DNA from: Saprospiraceae bacterium
GTDB lineage: Bacteria > Bacteroidota > Bacteroidia > Chitinophagales > Saprospiraceae
Direction: 5' to 3'
Length of the DNA stretch: 64,000 nt
NCBI GenBank assembly: GCA_016710265.1
Contig: JADJJL010000001.1
Location: 434,001 to 498,000 of the forward strand
Positions within the stretch are counted from its first letter, which is position 1, and every line of letters begins with the position of its first letter. Shown here piece after piece: positions 27,132 to 36,901 of the stretch. Under the pieces are notes generated by a model, which worked only from the letters and a program-made list of their open reading frames with translations, was not told the origin of the DNA and made no database searches. The translations under genes and the position numbers were made by a program.

Positions 27132-28655
27132 ATGCGACCCATCAGAGTTCGATTTGCACCCTCACCCACAGGTGCTTTGCATATTGGAGGTATCCGCACA
27201 GCCTTGTATAATTACCTTTTCGCAAAGCAAAAAGGAGGTACTTTCATCATTAGAATTGAAGATACAGACCAATCCAGATATGTACCCGGTGCAGAAGAAT
27301 ACATCTTAAAATCTTTGGAATGGCTTGGGCTACAAGCCGATGAAGGGCCTACTCAAGGAGGAGCTTTTGGACCATACCGCCAGTCCGAAAGAAAAAGCAC
27401 ATACCATGAATATGCACTCAAACTCGTCGATCAAGGTCACGCATATTATGCGTTTGACAGTGCTGAAGAACTGGAAGCCATGAGGCAAAGATTAATGAGT
27501 CCAGAGAATCCGATGCCCAAATATGACTTTGACTCGAGAGATCAAATGAAAAATAGCTTGAACTTATCATTGGATGAAGTTCAAAATCTTCTTCAAAAGA
27601 ATACTGCACATGTGATTCGATTAAAAGTTCCAAAAGGAGAAACGGTAAAAATCACGGATCAGGTGCGAGGAGAGGTTAGTTTTTCAACTCAGGAATTGGA
27701 CGACAAAATTCTAATTAAATCAGATGGAATGCCTACTTATCATATGGCCAATGTCATCGATGATCGGTTGATGCAAATTAGTCATGTGATACGAGGAGAA
27801 GAATGGTTGAGCAGCACAGCACACCATGTGCTTTTATACCGGTATTTTGGTTGGGAAGCCGAGATGCCTGAATTTGCACATTTACCTTTGATTTTAAAAC
27901 CTGAAGGGAATGGTAAATTGTCTAAGAGAGACGGTGCAAAATTTGGATTTCCTGTCTTTCCCATGGATTGGAAAACAGAAGAAGGCGAAGTTTTTTTAGG
28001 ATTCAAAGAAGCCGGATTTTTGCAAGAAGGATTGATTAATTTTTTGGTACTTCTTGGTTGGAATCCGGGTGATGATCGTGAATTATTCACACTAGAAGAA
28101 TTGGTCGATTCCTTTTCTTTGGAAAAAATAGTAAAATCCGGTGCAAGGTTTGATTTTGCAAAAGCAAAATGGTTTAATGCCCATTATATTCAACAATTGG
28201 AGGAAAGCAGAGCTGTAGAAATAATTCATTCAATTTTTGAAAAGCATGGTGTGATTTTAACTCCACATCAAGCAATGCTCACATTTAAAATGTACCGAGA
28301 ACGTGCGGTTGTTTTAACTGATTTCTATCATTCTGGAAAATTTATTGTTTTAAAACCAGATAAAGCGGATGAAGAATTTAAAACTAAAAAATGGAAACCC
28401 GAATGGTCGGATCCATTTTTAAAACTTTCGGAACAAATGAATCAATTGGATAATTTTGAAAAAACAAGTTTAGAACCTTTGTTGAAAGAGTTTATGCAAA
28501 CGCATGGATTAAAAATGGGAGAACTGCTGCCATCCCTTCGTGTGATGATTTCCGGAATTCCAATGGGGCCTGATGTCTATATGATGTTGGAATCCTTAGG
28601 AAAACAAGAGACCATAGAAAGAATTAAGGAAGGAGTTGTCAAATTAAAACATTAG
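27132..28655 (+). CDS. gltX: Glutamate--tRNA ligase
   Basis: This 507-residue class Ic synthetase has the HIGH-type motif in APSPTGALHIGGIRTALYN (residues 9-27), the KMSKS-type loop KLSKRDGAKFGFP, and a C-terminal anticodon-binding helical domain. It charges tRNA-Glu with glutamate; Bacteroidota mostly have a separate GlnRS, so the role is probably discriminating. The protein shows no truncation. Confidence 0.96.
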   Translation: MRPIRVRFAPSPTGALHIGGIRTALYNYLFAKQKGGTFIIRIEDTDQSRYVPGAEEYILKSLEWLGLQADEGPTQGGAFGPYRQSERKSTYHEYALKLVDQGHAYYAFDSAEELEAMRQRLMSPENPMPKYDFDSRDQMKNSLNLSLDEVQNLLQKNTAHVIRLKVPKGETVKITDQVRGEVSFSTQELDDKILIKSDGMPTYHMANVIDDRLMQISHVIRGEEWLSSTAHHVLLYRYFGWEAEMPEFAHLPLILKPEGNGKLSKRDGAKFGFPVFPMDWKTEEGEVFLGFKEAGFLQEGLINFLVLLGWNPGDDRELFTLEELVDSFSLEKIVKSGARFDFAKAKWFNAHYIQQLEESRAVEIIHSIFEKHGVILTPHQAMLTFKMYRERAVVLTDFYHSGKFIVLKPDKADEEFKTKKWKPEWSDPFLKLSEQMNQLDNFEKTSLEPLLKEFMQTHGLKMGELLPSLRVMISGIPMGPDVYMMLESLGKQETIERIKEGVVKLKH

Positions 28656-28713
28656 TCATTGTTAAAATAAAAATAACGGACTTCATTTAAAATTAGATTT
28701 AACACATACAATT

Positions 28714-30132
28714 ATGAAAATAAAATTTTGCGGTGCGGCCAGAGAAGTAACAGGAAGCTGTCATTTGATCACTTTAGATGATGGTTTCACCATTTTATTG
28801 GACTGCGGTTTGTTTCAGGGGAATGTTGAAAAAACGGACAAGCAAAATACAAATTGGTATTTTGATCCACGAGAGATTGATTTGATGATTTTATCACATG
28901 CACACATTGATCATTGTGGACGAATACCCAAATTGGTAAAAGATGGATTTAAGGGTGACATATTTTGCACACATGCCACAAGAGATCTTGTTTCAATTAT
29001 GCTAATGGATGCTGCGCATATTCAGGAAAAAGATACTTTGAGATACAACGAGAGATTAGAACAAAAGCTTTCTAAAAATCAACAGTATAAAGGTAAGAAA
29101 AGAGAAGCGCTGTATACTGCCAAAGATGTGGCCAAAGCCATGGAAAATTTTGTAGGGATGGGCTACGACCGCCTGATCGAAATCGCTCCCGGAGTGCATT
29201 TGATTTTTACAGATGCAGGACATATTCTTGGTTCAGCCAGTGTAAGTTTAAGAATCAAAAGAGGTGGAGATGATCTTCGCTTTGCTTTTAGTGGTGACAT
29301 TGGCCGGCCGGATAGGCCTATTCTAAAAGATCCTCATCCAATGATACCTTCCGATGTGATCTTGTGCGAATCAACTTATGGTGACAGGGACCATATTGAA
29401 AAACCACAAGAAATAAATCGTTTTACAGAAATCATTCACCATACCTGCGTAGAAAAAAGAGGAAAGGTCATTATCCCAGCTTTTAGTTTGGGACGTACCC
29501 AGGAAATTGTTTATTTATTGGATCAAATCGAAAAAGCTGGAAATCTACCGGACATCCCTGTTTATGTAGATAGTCCACTAGCAGTCAACGCCACCGAAGT
29601 ATTTAGATCACATCCGGAATGTTTTGACTTTGATTTGCACCAATACATTCTAAGTGATCCTGATCCATTTGGGTTTAACAGATTGTATTATATACACGAT
29701 GTCAACGAATCCAAAAAATTAAACACCTCCAAAGAGCCTTGTATTATTATATCTGCAGCTGGAATGGTCAATGCTGGAAGAATAAAGCACCATGTATTTA
29801 ACAATGTAGATCAATCAAAAAATACTTTACTTTTTGTAGGATATTGTTCACCGGAAACACCCGGTGGAATTCTAAGAAGTGGCGCCGAATTCATCAAGAT
29901 GTTTGGCGAGGTAAAACCCGTGCGTGCATCCATAGAAATCATGGATTCCTTTTCTGCACATGGAGACCGCACCGAAATGTTGAATTTTTTAAGCAATCAG
30001 GTCAATACCGCATCACAGACTTTTTTAGTCCATGGCGATGTTGAAGCTCAGGATGCGTTTAAGGTTTTGTTGGATGGCAAAGGTTTTGCCAATGTATCAA
30101 TACCAAATGCAGGGGAGGAAGTGAGTTTGTAA
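28714..30132 (+). CDS. Beta-CASP metallo-beta-lactamase-fold RNA nuclease
   Basis: This 472-residue protein begins MKIKFCGAAREVTGSCHLI and carries the MBL motif SHAHIDHCGRIP (HxHxDH) with metal His/Asp residues in DAGHILGSA and SGDIGRPDRP. It then has the beta-CASP insertion (~205-370, CESTYGDRDH and the Ser-Leu-Gly-Arg motif SLGRTQE) and the RMMBL tail (SFSAHGDRTEM and LVHGD). This is the CPSF73/YSH1 family of cytosolic RNA endo- or exonucleases. It is probably a monocistronic gene. Confidence 0.93.
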   Translation: MKIKFCGAAREVTGSCHLITLDDGFTILLDCGLFQGNVEKTDKQNTNWYFDPREIDLMILSHAHIDHCGRIPKLVKDGFKGDIFCTHATRDLVSIMLMDAAHIQEKDTLRYNERLEQKLSKNQQYKGKKREALYTAKDVAKAMENFVGMGYDRLIEIAPGVHLIFTDAGHILGSASVSLRIKRGGDDLRFAFSGDIGRPDRPILKDPHPMIPSDVILCESTYGDRDHIEKPQEINRFTEIIHHTCVEKRGKVIIPAFSLGRTQEIVYLLDQIEKAGNLPDIPVYVDSPLAVNATEVFRSHPECFDFDLHQYILSDPDPFGFNRLYYIHDVNESKKLNTSKEPCIIISAAGMVNAGRIKHHVFNNVDQSKNTLLFVGYCSPETPGGILRSGAEFIKMFGEVKPVRASIEIMDSFSAHGDRTEMLNFLSNQVNTASQTFLVHGDVEAQDAFKVLLDGKGFANVSIPNAGEEVSL

Positions 30133-30422
30133 ATAATTTTTTCTTTAAAGAGAAGTGTTTCATTGCGAAAACATATTTTCTAAAAAATGTAAGAAGTTTG
30201 TTTTCTATCTAATGCTCAATATTTTATATTGATTTATCAGCATCAATAAAAAACAAGATATAAAAATGACTTTTACATTTGTGTCGTAAGGCAGACATTA
30301 GAATTGGCTGTTTTGCAATAAATTAAATCTTAAAGATAGAAAATCAACAATCTAATTGAGTCAAGGTGGAGTAAAAAAAAGTAGTTTGTGCTATTCTTAA
30401 TTCCTGTCTTAGTCACTTTAAT

Positions 30423-32153
30423 CTATAATTTGAAAACTGATTTGGTAAAAGTTCTATATTGTAATTTTGCATTTAACAAGTAATGTCCTGAAGGTATATC
30501 TTCCATTGGTATATATAATTCTTTACCATCTCCTAGTTTATAATTTTTTAATGAAAACACTACTTTTCCGAATTGATTTAACAATATAATTTCCGAATTT
30601 GCGAATTCTAAATCTTCAACATCAATAATTATATAATCCTTAGTCGGATTTGGGTAAATTTTCCACATTAGATCTTCTGTAAGTTTATCATCCGAATGAT
30701 TGATCAACTGTTTAATTCCAATTAAGAAGGCATCTTCAGCTCCTCTAGATTGTAACATAATGGTATCAGGATTGGTACTTACAAGAACGGATGCACTAAA
30801 AATGCCTGTTACAAATAATTGATTTTCATTGTTGCACACTAATGAAAAGCCGATGTCGTTCATAGGACCATTGATGGATCTGGCCCACACAAACTCACCT
30901 GAAGCATTCAACTTGCAAATAAAAACATCATTGTTGTGTGTGCCTTTTGCTTCCATGATAAATTCTCCGGAGTTTGGATCAAAATCCGCCAGCCCCTGAA
31001 AACAACCTGTGGTATAAACATTCCCAATTGCATCCACTCCAATTCCCAAACCCACATCGTGAGCATCTCCTCCTAGATTTTTCGCCCATTCCAACTGCCC
31101 ATCTGGATTTAATTTTACAACAAAAATTTCTCCTACCGGTGATTGGGCCTCAATATAAAAACTGTCGGCTCCAGGATCGAAATCTGTTCGAGCATCGTAA
31201 TATCCAGTCAGATAAATATTTCCTTGTAGATCCATGCTGGCACCAATGTGATTGACCACTTTGTCCGAAGCAAATTGTCCCGCCTTTATAAAATCTCCAT
31301 TTTCACTTAGAAAAAGTACAAATACATCACCACTTCCCTTTGATTGAACTTTGTAAATACCATTCCCGGGATCCAGATCCAAAGTATCTAAAAAATTACC
31401 CGTGAGTACGATCTGATTATCCGCATTGACCAACACTGAACTTACCTGATCATCAAATCTTCCTCCTACATGTTTCACCCAAATAAACTGACCATCTTCA
31501 TCCAGTTTAACCACAAAAACGTCATTAACTCCTTTGGAACTTAATTCACTCGTATCCAATGAAGGATCAAAATCACATTTTCCTTGAAAATATCCTGCCA
31601 CTAAAATATTTGTTTGATGGTCTATAGTAATAGACTTTGGAATGTCATCCAGATTTCCACCAAGTTGTTTAACCCATTCAAATTGCCCGTCTTGATCTAA
31701 TTTTAAAATAAATCCATCGCCAAATCCTTTTGAATAAAAATTCGATCTTACATCGGTTGAATCAAAAAAGACTTGGCCTCTAAAATATCCTGTCACATAT
31801 ACAAAACCAAATGAATCTATCGCGACCTGATTGGCCCGATCTTCTAATCTCCCTCCAAAATTTCTAGCCCAAATCAGCTCGCCCATAGAGTTATATTTTG
31901 AAATAAAAATATCTTCAGAGCCATTGGATTTTAATATTTTTTGTGAGGGACCCGGATCGAAATCAGAACTTCCTCTAAAAAAACCAACCAAAACTATATT
32001 CCCATCTTGATCAATCTTTACAGCGTTGCCTGCATCAGGACCTATATCCCCAATCTGGTTGACCCATGCAAGGCTATGGGATTGAGATTGGATTAAAAAT
32101 GGCAGAAAAAATAGGCAATAAAATAGATTAGACAACTTGATTTGTTTTGACAT
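30423..32153 (-). CDS. SBBP-type repeat propeller protein with T9SS sorting domain
   Basis: This 576-residue secreted protein has a signal peptide (1-26) and about eight ~50-residue beta-propeller repeats of the SBBP type. Each carries FDPG or DFDPS and a GNIxxxGxF core, for example DQDGNIVLVGFFRGSSDFDP and DAIGNVYTTGCFQG. A type A T9SS domain forms the C-terminus (~495-576, KIYPNPTKDYIIIDVEDLEF). A calcium-binding or adhesive surface role is plausible. It has its own TAGCTTTG promoter box. Confidence 0.87.
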   Translation of the reverse strand: MSKQIKLSNLFYCLFFLPFLIQSQSHSLAWVNQIGDIGPDAGNAVKIDQDGNIVLVGFFRGSSDFDPGPSQKILKSNGSEDIFISKYNSMGELIWARNFGGRLEDRANQVAIDSFGFVYVTGYFRGQVFFDSTDVRSNFYSKGFGDGFILKLDQDGQFEWVKQLGGNLDDIPKSITIDHQTNILVAGYFQGKCDFDPSLDTSELSSKGVNDVFVVKLDEDGQFIWVKHVGGRFDDQVSSVLVNADNQIVLTGNFLDTLDLDPGNGIYKVQSKGSGDVFVLFLSENGDFIKAGQFASDKVVNHIGASMDLQGNIYLTGYYDARTDFDPGADSFYIEAQSPVGEIFVVKLNPDGQLEWAKNLGGDAHDVGLGIGVDAIGNVYTTGCFQGLADFDPNSGEFIMEAKGTHNNDVFICKLNASGEFVWARSINGPMNDIGFSLVCNNENQLFVTGIFSASVLVSTNPDTIMLQSRGAEDAFLIGIKQLINHSDDKLTEDLMWKIYPNPTKDYIIIDVEDLEFANSEIILLNQFGKVVFSLKNYKLGDGKELYIPMEDIPSGHYLLNAKLQYRTFTKSVFKL

Positions 32154-32176
32154 GGATAAGGATTTATTATAAGACC

Positions 32177-32184
32177 CAAAGCTA
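32177..32184 (-). promoter_or_regulatory. -7 promoter box of the SBBP/T9SS gene
   Basis: The minus strand reads TAGCTTTG, matching TAnnTTTG, 23 nt before the start codon. No -33 TTG is found at the expected distance. Confidence 0.45.
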
Positions 32185-32263
32185 CGCTTAAATGCTGCCT
32201 GTTGTTGATGCGTTTTATTGGAGTGAATATTAAAATGAGAGGGCCAACCCTTTTCCCACTAAT

Positions 32264-34114
32264 TTAGCCATCGGCGAGCTCCATCCACCTTGATTCAATT
32301 TCAACCAATCTCTCTTGAATTTCAGTCAATCGTTTATTGTTCTTTATAAACTCCGGACTCCCAGGTAAATTAGCATTAAAAGTCTCCACTATTTTATCCC
32401 TCTCCTGGCTCAATCGATCCATCTCTTTTTCTATCTGTTGCATTTCCTTTTTGGAAGCTTGCTGAATTCTTCGAGGACCTTGATGGACTGGTTGCACTGT
32501 CGTAATCACAGGCTTTTCAACCTCCAGTTTTTCTTTTACCAACGCTTCTCGGTAAGTAGAATAGTTGCCCGGAAAATCACGCATCATGCCATCTCCTTGC
32601 AAAACAAAAAGATGATCTACCAATTTATCCATAAAAAATCGATCGTGAGAGACGATCAACAACACTCCTGGAAATTCCATTAAATATTCTTCCAAAACAT
32701 TGAGGGTTGTGATGTCCAGGTCATTGGTTGGTTCATCGAGAATTAAAAAATTAGGATTCTTAATTAGAATGGTGAGCAAATACAATCTTCGTTTTTCTCC
32801 TCCGCTGAGTTGGGAAACATATACTTGTTGTTGCGGCCTTGGAAAAAGAAATTTCTCCAACAAATTTTCTGCACTCATTTTGAGTCCTTTTTTCAAAGGA
32901 ATAAAATCTGCAATATTTCGTATGACATCGATTACCCGCAGATCATCGTTTAGTTTCATTCCATCCTGCTCGTAATAACCAAACAACACGGTTTCGCCTA
33001 TGATGATTTTTCCGGCGTTTACAGGCAGCATTCCAGTAAATAATTTGAGCAAGGTTGTTTTTCCCATTCCATTGGGTCCTACAATTCCAATTCGATCGCC
33101 CTGTTTAAATTTGTAAGAAAATTTTTCAAGTATTATTTTTGAATCAAAAGATTTAGAAACCGAATGGAGTTCGAGCACTTTCGATCCCAATCGGGTGTGG
33201 TCTATTTCAAATTCTATTTCTCCCAATTCGGATGGTGTGTCCAATGATTCTTTTTTATCGTAATATGCATCTACCCGGGATTTGGATTTGGTGGTTCGGG
33301 CTTTCGGCATTCGCTTGACCCATTCAAGTTCACGTTTTAACATTTTGCGGAGTTTGTCTTTGCCCACGGTTTCATTTTGCATCCGCATGGCTTTTTTCTC
33401 TACAAAATCTTCATAGTCGCCTTGATATTTGTACATCGAACCGCGATCCAATTCCAAAATTTGGTTACACACATTGTTGAGAAAAAAACGATCGTGTGTC
33501 ACCATTAAAATGGTCATATTGCCCTGACTTAAAAAATTTTCCAACCACTCTATCATTTCTAAATCAAGATGGTTGGTGGGTTCGTCAAAAATAATAAAGT
33601 CAGGTTTTCCTGCAAGCGCTTTGACAATCGCCAATCTTTTCTTTTGACCACCACTTAAAATAGATACCCGAGATTCCAAGTCCGGAAGTTTAAATTTACT
33701 GGCCAATTCATTGACATAATTTTCAACTTCCCATGCCTTAGCTTCATCCACCAACATCAGTGCTTTTTGAATTTCAGCGTCATCGTTCGATTTTTGCGCA
33801 GTGTGCAATGCTCGCAACGGTTTGATCCACTCATCATGCCCTTCCAGGATAGTATCCAATAGACTGAGTGCAGGATCAAAATCCGGATCTTGATCCAGAT
33901 AACTGGTATTGATATCCTTGTTGATCCAGTAACTTGCTTGTTCGCCGCCTAATTTATCAATTCCCGCTACTATTCTAAGTAGACTTGATTTACCGCTTCC
34001 ATTTCTGGCTACGATGGCTATTTTATCACCTTGATTAACTTTTAATTCGATGTCAGAGAACAATGTTTTTTCTCCATATGAGAGACTTGCATGTTCAAGG
34101 GTGAGATAGTTCAT
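32264..34114 (-). CDS. ABC-F ATPase, Uup-like
   Basis: This 616-residue protein has two ABC domains. Domain 1 has Walker A ARNGSGKSSLL, signature LSGGQKKRLAIVKALAG and Walker B FDEPTNHLD. Domain 2 has GPNGMGKTTLL, LSGGEKRRLYLLT and ILDEPTNDLD. Between them is the ABC-F linker with LEWVKRMPKARTTKSKSRV. A C-terminal coiled coil (~555-616, KKEMQQIEKEMDRLSQERDK) is the Uup-type extension that EttA lacks. Uup proteins act on ribosomes or DNA repair intermediates. It is the second ABC-F gene in this window. Confidence 0.92.
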   Translation of the reverse strand: MNYLTLEHASLSYGEKTLFSDIELKVNQGDKIAIVARNGSGKSSLLRIVAGIDKLGGEQASYWINKDINTSYLDQDPDFDPALSLLDTILEGHDEWIKPLRALHTAQKSNDDAEIQKALMLVDEAKAWEVENYVNELASKFKLPDLESRVSILSGGQKKRLAIVKALAGKPDFIIFDEPTNHLDLEMIEWLENFLSQGNMTILMVTHDRFFLNNVCNQILELDRGSMYKYQGDYEDFVEKKAMRMQNETVGKDKLRKMLKRELEWVKRMPKARTTKSKSRVDAYYDKKESLDTPSELGEIEFEIDHTRLGSKVLELHSVSKSFDSKIILEKFSYKFKQGDRIGIVGPNGMGKTTLLKLFTGMLPVNAGKIIIGETVLFGYYEQDGMKLNDDLRVIDVIRNIADFIPLKKGLKMSAENLLEKFLFPRPQQQVYVSQLSGGEKRRLYLLTILIKNPNFLILDEPTNDLDITTLNVLEEYLMEFPGVLLIVSHDRFFMDKLVDHLFVLQGDGMMRDFPGNYSTYREALVKEKLEVEKPVITTVQPVHQGPRRIQQASKKEMQQIEKEMDRLSQERDKIVETFNANLPGSPEFIKNNKRLTEIQERLVEIESRWMELADG

Positions 34115-34181
34115 AAGCAGAAGGTCGCAATTGATAAAAAATTAAAAAATGAATTTACGCGTTTACACTCGTAAAAGGCCG

Positions 34182-34189
34182 CAAATGTA
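34182..34189 (-). promoter_or_regulatory. -7 promoter box of the Uup-like gene
   Basis: The minus strand reads TACATTTG, a full TAnnTTTG match, 67 nt before the start of the ABC-F gene. No -33 element is obvious. Confidence 0.4.
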
Positions 34190-34258
34190 ATAATAATTGG
34201 CCATCTCTAATTCCAGGGCTTAAACTTGATTCATTTAATTTAGATATTTCAAATAACA

Positions 34259-35158
34259 CTAACGCAGCCCTGTTAGTTTCCATGAATTGGTTGATTCGTT
34301 GAAACTAAAGTTATAAACCGTCTCAGCGGCATTCACTGGTGCTGTCAAATTATAATAAAAAGTGATGCCAGTCAGATCCATACTTCCATTTTGTTGAAAC
34401 CTGATTTTACGAATTCGGTCATCTCCTCGCGGACCCAAACCACTTAAGTTAATTTCCAATTTAGGTTTTCCAATAGCCAGGTTTTTAGCATCCAACAAAA
34501 TACTCCAAACCTCTGATTTTCTGGCAAGTCCAAGAAACAATTTTCTTTCTCCACGAATATTCATAATTCCAAGACCCAATACATCCAAATTTTCTAGAAT
34601 TTCAAAATACTCCGCGGTCAAACTACTAATAGCGTAGATTTTACCGATTTCATGCTTTTGATCCGATCCTGCCAATGTGGAAACGATCAGATCATTGTTT
34701 TGGCAATCCAAAAAAGAACCCGTTAATCCATAGGGATTTCTCTCATGCGGTAAAATTTTCATTGGGAGTTTTACAAAACTTTTCATTTTCCCGGATTTGG
34801 ATTCTATGCGGTAGATGGTGTTTTGATCCTTTGGAAGATTATACAGCATATTGACATTGGGCTTAGGAATTACAAAAATATTACCCTTTTGATCTGAAGT
34901 TACTGCCCCGAGATATCCTGCAGATTTCCAACTTGGATCTTGATAAGTTTTGGTTCTTCTGGAGTTTGTATTTCTGACATCTTCCAGTTCAATTAAAACA
35001 GCACCCATTACTTTTAATTCGGTGGTACTGATTGCTGATCGATTGGGATCAAATCCCAAAGCGGCAATAAACTGAGGAGCTCCTCTACATTCCTGTCCTA
35101 TCGATTTAATACAAAATAGACAAACTAAAAAAACAATTAAATTATTTTTTGTCATCAA
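34259..35158 (-). CDS. Secreted propeller-like protein of the MbnH/CuAO-like cluster
   Basis: This 299-residue protein has a signal peptide (1-21, cleavage after KSIGQ) and beta-rich repeats (GYLGAVTSDQKGNIFVIPKP, NTIYRIESKSGKMKSF, GKIYAISSLTAEYFEIL, GERKLFLGLAR) that suggest a propeller-like domain. No T9SS domain or catalytic motif is visible. It starts only 7 nt after the preceding gene (the CuAO-like protein) and is the last of three tightly packed genes, so it probably works with the MbnH/CuAO-like pair. The family is unrecognised. Confidence 0.7.
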   Translation of the reverse strand: MMTKNNLIVFLVCLFCIKSIGQECRGAPQFIAALGFDPNRSAISTTELKVMGAVLIELEDVRNTNSRRTKTYQDPSWKSAGYLGAVTSDQKGNIFVIPKPNVNMLYNLPKDQNTIYRIESKSGKMKSFVKLPMKILPHERNPYGLTGSFLDCQNNDLIVSTLAGSDQKHEIGKIYAISSLTAEYFEILENLDVLGLGIMNIRGERKLFLGLARKSEVWSILLDAKNLAIGKPKLEINLSGLGPRGDDRIRKIRFQQNGSMDLTGITFYYNLTAPVNAAETVYNFSFNESTNSWKLTGLR

Positions 35159-35165
35159 TCAAAGA

Positions 35166-36881
35166 TTAAGGAATTAAATGAAATTTTGGTCCTGAAAAGC
35201 ATGGAAATACTTTTGCCACATAAATCCCATTTTCCAAAACAGATTCTGCCCAACAATATTCTGCACCCGGACTATTGTCGTTTTTTAATTGAGGTACATA
35301 CCATAATACAATTCCGGTATTTTCTGTGGCTTCAGGAGTAGATTCAATAAATTTTTCAGGTCCTTGATGATGATCGGTATTACAACATGGGCCAATGGTA
35401 GGCAAATCAGTCTCTCCTTCATTTTTATTATCATGTCTTTTGGTGATGTAATAATAGGCTTTGTCTCCACGGCCTCCATCATTGAATTGTCCCTTTGCAG
35501 CTTCTACATAGAGCCGAGGTTTACCATCAGAAATGATTCTTCCAACAAATCGGTCTTCTGAATATTCTGTGAGTTCATTTTCCAAAAACCATTGTTCTTT
35601 TTTCCAATCCTGCCAATTGCTATTTTTAAAATTTTGAAAGGTATTTTTTTTACCAGACAATGCAATTCTGGTAACGGGCCGATAAGTACCATCATTTCCA
35701 CAACCGCGGCCTAAAGATCCTACGACCGGTCTAAAACTTCCATCTTTATAAAATTCGAAATTTTGCTGGTAATTATAACTGCATGGAGTGGGCCATCCTT
35801 CGCTAAAATATTTTTGAACCATCTTAAATCCAATTGTATCATTATTTTCAATGATGGTTTCAAAATAAGGCGGTTCAATGGCAACCACAGCCGCTTGACT
35901 ATACTCAGGACAACCAATGGCGTCGCTGTATCCAAATCCTTCTGTATTAGAATAAGAAACATGCCAATCCACCATTTTTACATCATCAAAAAGAGGATTA
36001 CCCAAATACTTGATATCTGTAATTCTTAATCCGTCAGATCGGGTCAACGTATAATTAAACTCCCAACCATCTTTTGAATACTGATTCTCAATTTCACAAT
36101 AACAGCTCATCATCTTCTCATTTTGCACGAGTCTTTCGGTGATAGCCATTCCTGTGGTTCCAACTTCTGTCCATTTCATACCAGCTACTTTTAAATCCGT
36201 TAAGTCAATAATCGCCCAAAGCGCTTTATCTCCTTTTACATAAGTAGGCGCTACGCAAAGATGCTGTGAACGCTGACATTTGGTGTTATTTAAAGCTGTT
36301 TTGGTGTTTGCCATTCTCGGTTCATTTTGTTCTGAAATAGAAACTCCTAAAGTGCGCATGACAGCAGTGTCATGGGAGGCAATCCATTTGGCCAACTCTC
36401 CTAAATGTGGTGGGATGTCCGGTTGAAAACCAGCAAAATAACTCAAATCCAAAACTTTCTTTTCTTCCATATCCACCACGGCCATAATTAATCCGTTCGT
36501 TGCATAATGGTAAATTTCAACCCTAAAACAATTTTCACTCTCACAACTCTTTCCATTACCAAATTGATCCGCCGCTCGCATTTTCGAAACAGAAAATATT
36601 TCTGAAAGCATAGGTTTGTTACTGCCCTTTTCAAAATAATATTCATTCATACTCTCATGCTGAATGATCAAATCAGCAGCTTCATTTCTTAAATCTTTTT
36701 TATCAAATTCAAGTAAATTTAAAATAGGCGTTCTTGTCAAAAGTGTTCTTGCAATTTGTTTTTGTCTGTCTTCCAAAGGGGAAGCTGAGCTAGTTGAAAT
36801 TAATCTTTTATCTGCAGTACATCTAAAATGCACAAGAATAATCAAGCTTAAAAAAAAAGAAATTTTGAATATCTTATTCAT
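35166..36881 (-). CDS. Copper-amine-oxidase-fold protein lacking obvious copper ligands
   Basis: This 571-residue lipoprotein-like or secreted protein (signal 1-20, Cys21) has copper-amine-oxidase-like N-terminal domains (VVDMEEKKVLDLSYFAG near 135; ALWAIIDLTDLKVAGMKW near 220). A catalytic-fold region begins WEFNYTLTRSDGLRITDIKY (~273-292). YNYQQNFEFYKDGSF (369-383) aligns with the family's NYDY...F..DG block, where the topaquinone tyrosine lies. NTGIVLWYV (521-529) and the terminal VFPCFSGPKFHLIP mirror the amine oxidase C-terminus. But the HxH copper pair ~50 residues after the tyrosine and the third His are not visible. It starts 20 nt after the MbnH-like gene. Confidence 0.6.
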   Translation of the reverse strand: MNKIFKISFFLSLIILVHFRCTADKRLISTSSASPLEDRQKQIARTLLTRTPILNLLEFDKKDLRNEAADLIIQHESMNEYYFEKGSNKPMLSEIFSVSKMRAADQFGNGKSCESENCFRVEIYHYATNGLIMAVVDMEEKKVLDLSYFAGFQPDIPPHLGELAKWIASHDTAVMRTLGVSISEQNEPRMANTKTALNNTKCQRSQHLCVAPTYVKGDKALWAIIDLTDLKVAGMKWTEVGTTGMAITERLVQNEKMMSCYCEIENQYSKDGWEFNYTLTRSDGLRITDIKYLGNPLFDDVKMVDWHVSYSNTEGFGYSDAIGCPEYSQAAVVAIEPPYFETIIENNDTIGFKMVQKYFSEGWPTPCSYNYQQNFEFYKDGSFRPVVGSLGRGCGNDGTYRPVTRIALSGKKNTFQNFKNSNWQDWKKEQWFLENELTEYSEDRFVGRIISDGKPRLYVEAAKGQFNDGGRGDKAYYYITKRHDNKNEGETDLPTIGPCCNTDHHQGPEKFIESTPEATENTGIVLWYVPQLKNDNSPGAEYCWAESVLENGIYVAKVFPCFSGPKFHLIP

Positions 36882-36901
36882 TCCTAATTTATCTTAAAAT
36901 A

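Noticed and set aside
30133..30422. Possible gene in the gap after the beta-CASP nuclease
   Set aside because: No open frame with protein-like sequence, no hairpin with a T-tract; only AT-rich DNA.
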